From the NCBI GenBank assembly GCA_024636135.1, contig JAGXHP010000054.1:1-9178 (forward strand): a stretch of 9,178 nucleotides of DNA, in the 5' to 3' direction. The DNA comes from Chloroflexota bacterium (lineage in GTDB: Bacteria; Chloroflexota; Limnocylindria; QHBO01). Below are positions 1 through 5,887 of this stretch, piece by piece. The notes below the pieces were generated by a model that was not told the origin of the DNA, made no database searches, and saw nothing but the letters and a program-made list of their open reading frames with translations. The position numbers were made by a program, and so were the translations under genes. Every line of letters begins with the position of its first letter. The first letter of the stretch is position 1.

Positions 1-749
1 CCGCGGCTGCCCTCGCCGCCCACCGACGCGAACGCCTCGGGCGAGTGCGCCATGATCCACGCCACGTGGGCGAGGGTCTCCCCGTTCTGGACGACGGTCG
101 GGGCGCCGTGGAGGCCTTGCTGGGCGGGGTACGGCGGCCGGATCAGTGGCATGCCCCGGTCGCCGGACAGGGCGTTGATCAGCGCCGTCTCCTCGCCGGC
201 GACGTAGGCGCCGGATCCCTCCCACACGCTGAGCTGGACGCTGACGTCGGTGCCGAGCACGAGGTAGCCGCCGAGGTGCGCGTCGCTCGCCTCGCGGACG
301 GCCGTCCTCAGCCGGTCGATGGCCAGCGGCCAGTCCCGGCGCACGGCGATGATCGCTTCACTCGCGCCGACCGCGTAGGCCGCGATGATGAGTCCCTCGA
401 CGACCAGGTGCGGATTGCCCTCGGCCAGCGCCCGATCGCCGAGCGCGCTCGGATCGGCCGCCATGAGGTTGGCGACCACGATCTTGCGGTCGCCGGCCGC
501 GTCGCGCGCAACACGCCACTTCGCGGCGGTCGAATAGCCCGATCCGCCACGGCCGCGCAGGTTCGCCGCCTCGATGTCGAGGATCACCTCCTCGGGAGCC
601 AGCTTCCTGATCGCGCGCTCGAGCCCCGCGTAGCCGCCGTGCTCGCGATAGCTCGCCAGGCTGGAGGGATCGACGCGCCCGATATCGGTCAGCAGCCGCG
701 ACTCGCCGCCCTCGAGGATGCGGATCTGGGGAGAGATGGTGCTGGCCAT
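1..749 (-). CDS. nuoF: Divergent NuoF-like subunit of complex I, 3' part missing
   Basis: NuoF (51 kDa subunit) normally binds NADH and FMN and carries the 4Fe-4S cluster N3 in the peripheral arm of complex I. The frame opens at an ATG two bases after the nuoI-nuoE stop and stays open to base 1, giving 249 visible residues; the C-terminal part that would hold the N3 cysteines lies outside the window. Recognisable family motifs are RGRGGSGYSTAAKW (usual form RGRGGAGFPTGLKW), PHLVVEGLIIAAYAVGA, GSGAYVAGEETAL and GLHGAPTVVQNGETLA (usual NNVET). The stretch normally reading CNADExEPGTxKDR is ANLMAADPSALGDR here, so the acidic residues and the glycine of the NADH/FMN loop are largely gone. The family call is firm from order and motifs. 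NADH oxidation by this protein is doubtful. Confidence 0.88.
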   Translation of the reverse strand, partial: MASTISPQIRILEGGESRLLTDIGRVDPSSLASYREHGGYAGLERAIRKLAPEEVILDIEAANLRGRGGSGYSTAAKWRVARDAAGDRKIVVANLMAADPSALGDRALAEGNPHLVVEGLIIAAYAVGASEAIIAVRRDWPLAIDRLRTAVREASDAHLGGYLVLGTDVSVQLSVWEGSGAYVAGEETALINALSGDRGMPLIRPPYPAQQGLHGAPTVVQNGETLAHVAWIMAHSPEAFASVGGEGSR

Positions 750-751
750 GG

Positions 752-1582
752 TCAGCCGCCGCTCCCGGCAGCGGCCGCGGATCGACGCTCTGCGACGATG
801 TGGAGCGCCTTCTCCTCGTCGAGCGGCCCGTACACCAGGGTGTCGATCCGCATGGCCGGGCTGATCGCGCCCGACCCGACGTCGGAACGAGTCTCGAGCG
901 TGAACCGCCCGTCCGGCGTCGACTCGCCGGCCCGGATGCCCAGCTCCCGTTCGACCGCCGCCAGCAGGCGATCTCCGCCGGCGAAGCGACAGGCGGCGCA
1001 GTCGCACACCGTCACGACGTGGCCGGCCGCCGGCAGGAGCCGGAAGCCACCCAGGCCCGCGGCGCCAAAGACCTGCGCCCAGTGGATCGTCATCCGATCG
1101 CTCACGCGTCGCAGCGCCCGCTCGGGGAGGTAGGCATAGCGTTCCTCGATGGCGCGGAAGATGGCGACCAGTGCCTCTGGTCGGCCACCGAAGGCCTCGA
1201 CCACGCCGTCCACCCAGGGCGTATCAACTTCCTCGTCCCATCGAGCGGCGTTGCGCATCGGCTGGGCCGCCAGGCCCGCGCGCCGGTAGGCGTTCGGATC
1301 CTTGCGCTCGTCGTAGATCTCCGGCATGCCGTAGCGAATCCGGTTGCCGGTCGAGTCGAACCCGCTCATGTCGATGGCCTCGACCGGGCAGACCTGCGCG
1401 CACTGGAAGCAGACCTCGCACTTGTGCTCGCCGAAGGGGTCGTAGATCAGGTCCAGCCGCCCGCGCCAGCGGTCCGGCATCTGTGGTCGCTCCTCGGGGT
1501 ACTGCCGGGTCACCTTCGGGGCGAAGAAGTTCCGGAAGGTCGTTGCCATGCCCTTCGCGATGCCGATGCCGGGAAATGCCAT
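752..1582 (-). CDS. NuoI-NuoE fusion protein with reduced Fe-S ligand set
   Basis: This 276-residue protein joins two complex I electron-transfer subunits. Residues about 1-110 match the start of NuoI: a GIAKGMATTFRNFF amphipathic segment, VTRQYPEE, WRGRLDL, then one ferredoxin motif CEVCFQCAQVCP (C55, C58, C61, C65). The second CxxCxxCxxxCP of normal NuoI is absent and the N-terminal half has no other cysteine. Residues about 120-265 match NuoE, the 24 kDa thioredoxin-like 2Fe-2S subunit: EERYAYLPERAL, then C193-x4-C198 in VCDCAACRF, and STPDGRFTLET. The second ligand pair, usually ECLGAC, is SDVGSG, with D234 and G238 where cysteines belong. The start is an ATG preceded by a strong AGGAGG. 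It lies between nuoH and nuoF, where nuoI and nuoE would be expected. The domain assignments are well supported; electron flow through this protein is uncertain. Confidence 0.85.
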   Translation of the reverse strand: MAFPGIGIAKGMATTFRNFFAPKVTRQYPEERPQMPDRWRGRLDLIYDPFGEHKCEVCFQCAQVCPVEAIDMSGFDSTGNRIRYGMPEIYDERKDPNAYRRAGLAAQPMRNAARWDEEVDTPWVDGVVEAFGGRPEALVAIFRAIEERYAYLPERALRRVSDRMTIHWAQVFGAAGLGGFRLLPAAGHVVTVCDCAACRFAGGDRLLAAVERELGIRAGESTPDGRFTLETRSDVGSGAISPAMRIDTLVYGPLDEEKALHIVAERRSAAAAGSGG

Positions 1583-1590
1583 GGATCCGT

Positions 1591-1596
1591 CCTCCT
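1591..1596 (-). promoter_or_regulatory. Strong Shine-Dalgarno site for the nuoI-nuoE fusion
   Basis: On the minus strand AGGAGG sits eight bases before the ATG at 1582 and overlaps the TAG stop of nuoH (TAGGAGG). It is a full-consensus site and fixes the start of the fusion gene, arguing that the gene is translated despite its degenerate Fe-S motifs. Confidence 0.8.
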
Positions 1597-2605
1597 ACAG
1601 GTCGAAGACGACCACGGCGATCGCCGTGACGAACAGGTTGACGAGGGCCAGCGGGAGCAACACCTTCCACGCCATGCTCATGAGCTGGTCGACGCGCACG
1701 CGCGGCAGCGTGGCGCGCAGCCAGACGGCGATGAACACAAAGATGTAGGTCTTGAGGAAGAACCAGAAGATGCCATAGAGGGTGCCGCCGAACCCCTCGA
1801 GCTGCGCCGGGAAGGGCCAGGGCGCCAGCCAGCCGCCGAAGAAGAGGCTGACGAGGATGCCACTCATGATGAACAGGGCGACGTACTCGGCGAAGAAGAA
1901 GAAGCCGAAGCGCATGCCGGAGTACTCGGTGAATGGCCCCGCCACGAGCTCGGAGTCGGCCTCGACCATGTCGAACGGCGTCCGGTTCACCTCCGCCAGC
2001 GAGCTGACGTAGAAGATGCCCAGGCCGACGGGCTGCCACATCAGCAGCCACCCATGGTCGAGCTGCCAGATGATGAGCTCGCTGAAGTTCAGCGTGCCCG
2101 CCAGGACCACCGCGCCGACGATGGAGAGCGTGAGGGGAATCTCGTAGCTCACCATCTGGGCCGCCGCGCGCAGCCCGCCGAGGAGCGAGTACTTGTTGTA
2201 GCTCGCCCAGCCGGCCACCAGCAGGCCGACCACCGAGAGGCCGAGGACGGCGAAGAAGTAGACGATGCCGATGTTGAAATCGGCGGCGATGGCACCTGGC
2301 GCGAACGGGATGACGAGCATGCTCATCGCCGCGGCCATGTAGACCATCCACGGCGCCAGGGTGAACGTGCCGCGATCGGCCTGGTCGGGGACGGTGTCCT
2401 CCTTGGCCAGCACCTTGAAGCCATGGATCGTGCTCTGGAACATGCCGCTCGGGCCGATGCGGTTCGGGCCGAGGCGCAGGTTCATGCTGGCAATGACCTT
2501 CAGCTCAATCTGGATGATGATGAACGCGGTCGGCACGGTGAGCAACAGGAGCAGCGTGGTGGCCAAGAGGAACCGGCCGACGCCAAGCAGCAGTTCGAGA
2601 TCCAT
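1595..2605 (-). CDS. nuoH: NADH-quinone oxidoreductase subunit H
   Basis: NuoH is the membrane subunit that links the peripheral arm to the proton-pumping arm and forms part of the quinone-binding chamber. The 336 residues, a normal length, contain about eight hydrophobic segments. Signatures seen are RLGPNRIGPSGMFQ (44-57) followed by KVLAKED, NKYSLLGGLRAAAQMVSYE (137-155), EVNRTPFDMVEADSELVAG (205-223), TEYSGMRFGFFFFAEY (226-241) and LRATLPRVRVDQLM (297-309). Small deviations from the usual pattern are IHGFK in place of ADGLK near residue 60 and EADSE in place of EAESE. The ATG lies three bases after the nuoD stop. Its position directly after nuoD, with no nuoE-F-G between, is the order seen in complex I operons that lack or relocate the NADH module. 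Confidence 0.96.
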   Translation of the reverse strand: MDLELLLGVGRFLLATTLLLLLTVPTAFIIIQIELKVIASMNLRLGPNRIGPSGMFQSTIHGFKVLAKEDTVPDQADRGTFTLAPWMVYMAAAMSMLVIPFAPGAIAADFNIGIVYFFAVLGLSVVGLLVAGWASYNKYSLLGGLRAAAQMVSYEIPLTLSIVGAVVLAGTLNFSELIIWQLDHGWLLMWQPVGLGIFYVSSLAEVNRTPFDMVEADSELVAGPFTEYSGMRFGFFFFAEYVALFIMSGILVSLFFGGWLAPWPFPAQLEGFGGTLYGIFWFFLKTYIFVFIAVWLRATLPRVRVDQLMSMAWKVLLPLALVNLFVTAIAVVVFDL

Positions 2606-2608
2606 CGG

Positions 2609-3892
2609 CTACTTGTCCACGCCGCCCATGACCGGGTCGAGGCTGGCCATGACCGCCATCGTGTCGGCCACCAGCCGGCCCGGCATGAGCTTCGGAAGTG
2701 CCTGGAGGCTGATGAAGCTGGGATCGCGCATCCGGAAGCGATACGGGTTCGGGCCGCCGTCGCTGATCGAGTACACGCTGTACAGCCCGCGGGGCGACTC
2801 GACCGCGCCGTACGCGCGGCCCGGCCGCGGACGGATGATGCCGGGGACCTGGGCCTGCACCGAACCGTGGGGCATCTTGTCGATGATCTGGTCGATGAGG
2901 TGGATGCTCTGCTTGATCTCGGCGATGCGCTGCAGGTATCGCGCGTACGAGTCGCCGCCCTGCTGGGTGATCACGTCGAACTCGAGCTCGTGATAGATCG
3001 AGTAGGGCTTGGCCTTGCGGACGTCGAACGGCACGCCGCATGCGCGCAGGTTCGGACCCGTGACGCCAAGGCTGATCGCCTGCTGGCCGGTGAGCGTGCC
3101 CATGTCGATCGTCCGTGCCCGGAAGATCTCGTTCTCGGTGATCATCCGCTCGTTCATCTCGATGTTCTTCATGACGTTGCCGCGCCACGTGCCGAGACGG
3201 CTGAGGAACTCGTCGTTGGTGTCGAAGTTCACGCCACCCACGCGGAAGAAATTGAAGAGCATGCGCTGGCCGCTGATGGCTGAGAGCATGTCGACGATCT
3301 CGTCGCGATTGATGAACGCGTAGAGGATCGGGGTGATGCCGCCCATGTCGAGCGCCAGGAAGCCCATCATCAGCCCGTGGCTGAAGATGCGATTCAGCTC
3401 CACCACCAGCGCGCGGATGTACTCGGCACGCGGCGGGGCCTTCACGCCGTAGAGCTTCTCGAACGCGATCGCCGGCGCGTGCTCGTTGTGCATCGTGGAC
3501 AGATAGTCCATCGGGTCGACGTACGTGAGCACCGTGGTGTAGGTGGCGTTCTCGCACAGCTTCTCGATGCCGCGGTGCAGGTAGCCGAGCACCGGGTCGA
3601 TGTCGACGATGATCTCGCCGCGCACCTTGACCACCAGCCGCATCACCCCGTGCGTGGATGGGTGCTGCGGTCCCATGTTCACGAGCATCTCCCCCTCATC
3701 GAGGGTGTAGACCTCGCGCTCGCGCTCCGTCTGGGGCGGTCGGTCCGGAATCCCGACCTGCTCGAACCCGGCGTACTCTCCGCCGCTTGCCCGCACCGGG
3801 GTCAGCCCGGCGACCGCTCGGAGCCGCTCCTCCTCGGCCCGGTCCAGCTCGATCGGGTCGGGGATGCGGGTCTCGGGATCGATGCCGGTCAT
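2609..3892 (-). CDS. nuoD: NADH-quinone oxidoreductase subunit D (49 kDa)
   Basis: NuoD is related to hydrogenase large subunits and, with NuoB, forms the quinone pocket next to cluster N2. The 427-residue protein has GPQHPSTHGV (74-83, with H77 and H81), LGYLHRGIEKL (102-112), the quinone-site tyrosine region DPMDYLSTMHNE (126-137, Y130), SGQRMLFNFFRVGG and, near the end, GAVESPRGLYSVY and PYRFRMRDPSF. The first 60 or so residues are a charged extension before the conserved core. The C-terminus reads DPVMGGVDK where most homologues end GE(V/I)DR. The ATG overlaps the nuoC stop as ATGA, indicating translational coupling. No cysteine ligands are expected in this subunit. Confidence 0.97.
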   Translation of the reverse strand: MTGIDPETRIPDPIELDRAEEERLRAVAGLTPVRASGGEYAGFEQVGIPDRPPQTEREREVYTLDEGEMLVNMGPQHPSTHGVMRLVVKVRGEIIVDIDPVLGYLHRGIEKLCENATYTTVLTYVDPMDYLSTMHNEHAPAIAFEKLYGVKAPPRAEYIRALVVELNRIFSHGLMMGFLALDMGGITPILYAFINRDEIVDMLSAISGQRMLFNFFRVGGVNFDTNDEFLSRLGTWRGNVMKNIEMNERMITENEIFRARTIDMGTLTGQQAISLGVTGPNLRACGVPFDVRKAKPYSIYHELEFDVITQQGGDSYARYLQRIAEIKQSIHLIDQIIDKMPHGSVQAQVPGIIRPRPGRAYGAVESPRGLYSVYSISDGGPNPYRFRMRDPSFISLQALPKLMPGRLVADTMAVMASLDPVMGGVDK

Positions 3893-4530
3893 CGCGGCCG
3901 GCTCTTGCTGGACAGGGTCTCGCCGCCGGTGACCGCCTCACCGGGCGCGTCGTCCCGCTGCGCCGATGGCGAGAAAGTGACGCCCGGCGCCTGGTTGAAT
4001 CGGGTCAGGTCCCACGTCTCGGGGCGCTCGAGCGGCCGGACGCCGGCCGCCGACGAGTCGGCCGCGTCATCGGGCAGGACGAAGTCCCGGCGCTGGGGGA
4101 AGCTGCGGTAATCGGGGCTCATGTAGATGCGACGCAGGTCGCGGTTGCCCTCGAACACGATTCCCATCATGTCGTACATCTCGCGCTCGTGGAACATCGC
4201 GCCTTCCCACAGGTCGGTGATCGTCGCGATGCGTGGGTCGGCCCGGTCGACCTGGGCGCGGATCCTGAGCCAGCCGGGATGCTTCCAGCTGAACAGGTGG
4301 TAGACGACCTCGAACCGCTCGCCCGGACCGTAGTCGACCGCCGCCGCGTCAGCCAGCATGAAGAACGCGAGGTCGTCGTCGTCACGCAGGGTCCGGAGCA
4401 CGTCGTGGGCGCGCGCACCATCGACCTGGTATTCGACAGTGTCCTCGTCGGTCCACAGGTCGCGGAGGTCGGAACCGAGACGCTCGGCCAGCGCCCGGAC
4501 GAGCGCGCCGGCCGCGACGGGCGTGGTCAG
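3889..4530 (-). CDS. nuoC: NADH-quinone oxidoreductase subunit C (30 kDa), probable CTG start
   Basis: NuoC is a peripheral-arm subunit that packs against NuoD and NuoB and carries no cofactor. From the proposed start the protein has 213 residues. The family core runs from about residue 70 to 150: ERFEVVYHLFSWKHPGWLRI, then DLWEGAMFHEREMYDMMGI (106-124, usual form WxxAxxxEREVYDMFGI), then RIYMSPDYRSFPQRRDF (134-150). A 60-residue polar tail follows. The start is unusual. No ATG, GTG or TTG occurs in frame between the nuoB stop and residue V44, which is too far in. CTG at 4530 overlaps the nuoB stop as CTGA and has AAGGAG seven bases upstream. The alternative is GTG at 4587, inside nuoB, adding 19 residues. 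The family call is secure and the start moderately so. Confidence 0.93.
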   Translation of the reverse strand: MTTPVAAGALVRALAERLGSDLRDLWTDEDTVEYQVDGARAHDVLRTLRDDDDLAFFMLADAAAVDYGPGERFEVVYHLFSWKHPGWLRIRAQVDRADPRIATITDLWEGAMFHEREMYDMMGIVFEGNRDLRRIYMSPDYRSFPQRRDFVLPDDAADSSAAGVRPLERPETWDLTRFNQAPGVTFSPSAQRDDAPGEAVTGGETLSSKSRPR

Positions 4531-5186
4531 CGGACGTCTCCTTCCCAGCGGGTGCGCTGCGGTCCGCGATCGACGTAGGTCCGCCACTGACCGCGTCGCT
4601 CCTTCACCAGCTCGTGGAGCTTCATCATCCCGTAGATGAGGCCTTCGGGCCGCGGTGGGCATCCGGGAACGTAGACGTCGACCGGCATGACGCGGTCGAC
4701 GCCCTGGACCACGCTGTAGCTGCGCTTGAAGCGACCGCCCGACGTCGTGCAGGTTCCCATGGCAACGCACCACTTCGGCTCCGGCATCTGTTCCCACAGG
4801 CGCACCAGCGGCCCGGCCATCTTCGTCGTCAGCGTGCCGGCCACGATCAGGACGTCCGCCTGGCGCGGGCTGGCGCGGAACGGAAACATGCCGAAGCGGT
4901 CGATGTCGTTCACGCTCGTCGCCGTGCTCATCATCTCGATGGCGCAGCAGCTGAGCCCCGACAGCAGCGGCCAGAGCGAGTTCGCGCGGATGAGGTCGAG
5001 GATGTAGTCGGCCTTGGTCGGAATCACCTCGAGCAGGCCGTGGAATCCACCCTGCGGGTGCTCGTCCATGCCGAACTCGCGGAGCAGGTCGCTGTCGCCG
5101 GCCTGGTCCGGGATGACGATCGGCCCATGGCCGCCGGTCGGCATCGGATCGGTCGCGTTGCCGGTCGTCGGTCGGTCTACTGCCAT
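4527..5186 (-). CDS. nuoB: NADH-quinone oxidoreductase subunit B (PSST), carries cluster N2
   Basis: NuoB holds the terminal 4Fe-4S cluster N2 that reduces quinone. From ATG at 5186 the protein has 219 residues, longer than the usual 160-190 because of about 45 extra N-terminal residues rich in Gly, Pro and Asp. All four N2 ligands are present: the tandem pair C80-C81 in GLSCCAIEMM, C146 in VAMGTCTTSGG and C176 in YVPGCPPRPEG. Other signatures are FPFRASPRQADVLIVAGT and QMPEPKW. The start overlaps the end of nuoA by ten bases and has a G-rich AAGGGGG stretch upstream. An in-frame ATG at 5207 would add seven residues but lies deeper in nuoA. The intact ligand set contrasts with the eroded motifs in the downstream NuoI-E and NuoF products. 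Confidence 0.97.
   Translation of the reverse strand: MAVDRPTTGNATDPMPTGGHGPIVIPDQAGDSDLLREFGMDEHPQGGFHGLLEVIPTKADYILDLIRANSLWPLLSGLSCCAIEMMSTATSVNDIDRFGMFPFRASPRQADVLIVAGTLTTKMAGPLVRLWEQMPEPKWCVAMGTCTTSGGRFKRSYSVVQGVDRVMPVDVYVPGCPPRPEGLIYGMMKLHELVKERRGQWRTYVDRGPQRTRWEGDVR
4538..4543 (-). promoter_or_regulatory. Shine-Dalgarno site supporting the CTG start of nuoC
   Basis: AAGGAG on the minus strand lies seven bases before the CTG at 4530, which overlaps the nuoB stop in a CTGA arrangement. This is the geometry expected of a coupled ATGA junction with the first base changed, and it is the main reason for preferring CTG over the upstream GTG at 4587. Confidence 0.6.
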
Positions 5187-5536
5187 CGCAGGTCCCCCTT
5201 CTTCCATGCGTACAGCTCACCGAACATGAGGACCGCCAGGAAGATCCCGATGAGGATGATCCCCTGGAACTCGAGAGCCCGCACCGTGAGGGCCCACAGG
5301 TAGACGAAGATGATCTCGACGTCGAAGGCGACGAAGAGCAGGGCGTACAGGTAGAAGGCGAGGCCGAAACGGCTCCACGTGTCGCCGATGGTGTCGACCC
5401 CCGACTCGTACGGCAGGCCCTTCTGGGGGCGCCGCCGCCGATGGGTGATCAGCCAGCTGAACAGGATCGTGCCGAAGACGAAAGTTGTCGCGGCAAACGC
5501 GAATCCGATGACGTAGAGCAGTCCGGTGTGATCCAT
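5177..5536 (-). CDS. nuoA: NADH-quinone oxidoreductase subunit A
   Basis: NuoA is a small membrane subunit at the junction of the two arms of complex I. The 119 residues have three hydrophobic segments (about 6-30, 57-82 and 89-110) and the family signatures LPYESG (41-46), RFGLAFYLYALLFVAFDVE (56-74) and the C-terminal LYAWKKGDLRW. The ATG at 5536 is chosen because GGAG lies five bases upstream. A GTG two codons earlier at 5542 is possible but has poorer spacing. It is the first gene of the nuo operon, preceded by a 351-base gap with a possible promoter, and overlaps nuoB by ten bases. Confidence 0.96.
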   Translation of the reverse strand: MDHTGLLYVIGFAFAATTFVFGTILFSWLITHRRRRPQKGLPYESGVDTIGDTWSRFGLAFYLYALLFVAFDVEIIFVYLWALTVRALEFQGIILIGIFLAVLMFGELYAWKKGDLRWQ

Positions 5537-5645
5537 CTCCACTCCGGTTGCACGCGGTGCATTGGCGTGTCGAGCCGTGGCCCGACGCTGAGGTTCGTCG
5601 TTGGTGGAGCGGGCCGGCGCGTGAGCACGAACCCGACTCGATCAC

Positions 5646-5651
5646 AGTCTA
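5646..5651 (-). promoter_or_regulatory. Possible extended -10 promoter element for the nuo operon
   Basis: The minus strand reads TGCTAGACT, a TGN extension plus a TANNNT hexamer, about 110 bases before the nuoA start. Transcription would begin near 5638, giving a leader of about 100 bases. No TTGACA-like -35 is seen at 16-18 bases spacing, which is tolerated when the -10 is extended. Its location just downstream of the palindrome cluster fits, but the call rests on a short match. Confidence 0.35.
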
Positions 5652-5693
5652 GCAGGGGCGTTCTGCCGTGGTGGCGCGCCTGTCATCGGGGCG

Positions 5694-5721
5694 GGCGCCG
5701 ATATGTCGGCGAATCGGCGCC
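5694..5721. repeat. Inverted repeat, GGCGCCGAT / ATCGGCGCC
   Basis: A perfect nine-base inverted repeat (5694-5702 and 5713-5721) is separated by ten bases. An alternative pairing uses CGCCGA (5696-5701) and TCGGCG (5706-5711) with a four-base loop, so the site is two interleaved palindromes. It lies about 45 bases upstream of the proposed nuo -10 element, a suitable place for an activator or repressor site; a structural RNA role is also possible. Confidence 0.6.
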
Positions 5722-5746
5722 GCAAGGTGGCGTTCGGCGCCGCGAC

Positions 5747-5760
5747 GCCGATCTATCGGC
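5747..5760. repeat. Inverted repeat, GCCGAT-CT-ATCGGC
   Basis: A perfect six-base palindrome with a two-base centre shares its half-site (GCCGAT) with the repeat at 5694-5721. About 50 bases separate the two centres, roughly five helical turns, which would place two copies of one regulator on the same face of the DNA. Confidence 0.5.
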
Positions 5761-5824
5761 TGCAACGTGGCCCGAGACGTCCCCGTATGCCGATCCGGGC
5801 CACGGTCTGACCGACACATCGACC

Positions 5825-5858
5825 ATACGGCGCCCGAATGCCCCGAGCGGCGCCGTAT
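5825..5858 (-). terminator. Ten-base inverted repeat after the upstream cluster, possible terminator
   Basis: ATACGGCGCC (5825-5834) and GGCGCCGTAT (5849-5858) are perfect complements around a 14-base loop. The hairpin begins 29 bases after the stop of the 377-residue gene, where a terminator for that cluster is expected. There is no T-run after the stem in the minus direction, so it is not a classic intrinsic terminator. It could instead be another operator of the palindrome cluster, whose GGCGCC core it shares. Confidence 0.4.
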
Positions 5859-5887
5859 CGCCGATCAATCGTCACGACCCTCTCGTC

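Larger units (their letters stand above)
5537..5887. other. Intergenic region upstream of the nuo operon
   Basis: This 351-base gap separates the nuo operon from the cluster ending at 5888. Open frames cross it on both strands, but none resembles a protein and they continue as shadows of neighbouring genes. The nuoA-proximal 100 bases would be the 5' leader. The remainder holds an extended -10 element and a set of GC-rich palindromes, with five GGCGCC sites between 5694 and 5854. Confidence 0.75.

Noticed and set aside
1230..1400. A frameshift hiding the second 4Fe-4S motif of NuoI
   Set aside because: The adjacent minus-strand frames over this region contain no CxxCxxCxxxCP, and the frame runs smoothly into a recognisable NuoE domain.
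800..3283. Open frame of 827 codons on the plus strand
   Set aside because: It lies opposite nuoI-E, nuoH and nuoD, whose minus-strand products have clear family motifs. The plus product is a low-complexity mix of Arg, Asp, His and Glu, as expected opposite GC-rich genes.
4528..4587. GTG at 4587 as the nuoC start
   Set aside because: It would give a 61-base overlap with nuoB and an arginine-rich addition unlike NuoC, and it lacks a clear ribosome site. Kept only as an alternative.
5579..5615. GGCCCG / CGGGCC inverted repeat in the nuoA leader
   Set aside because: Six bases with a 25-base loop is expected by chance in DNA of this composition.
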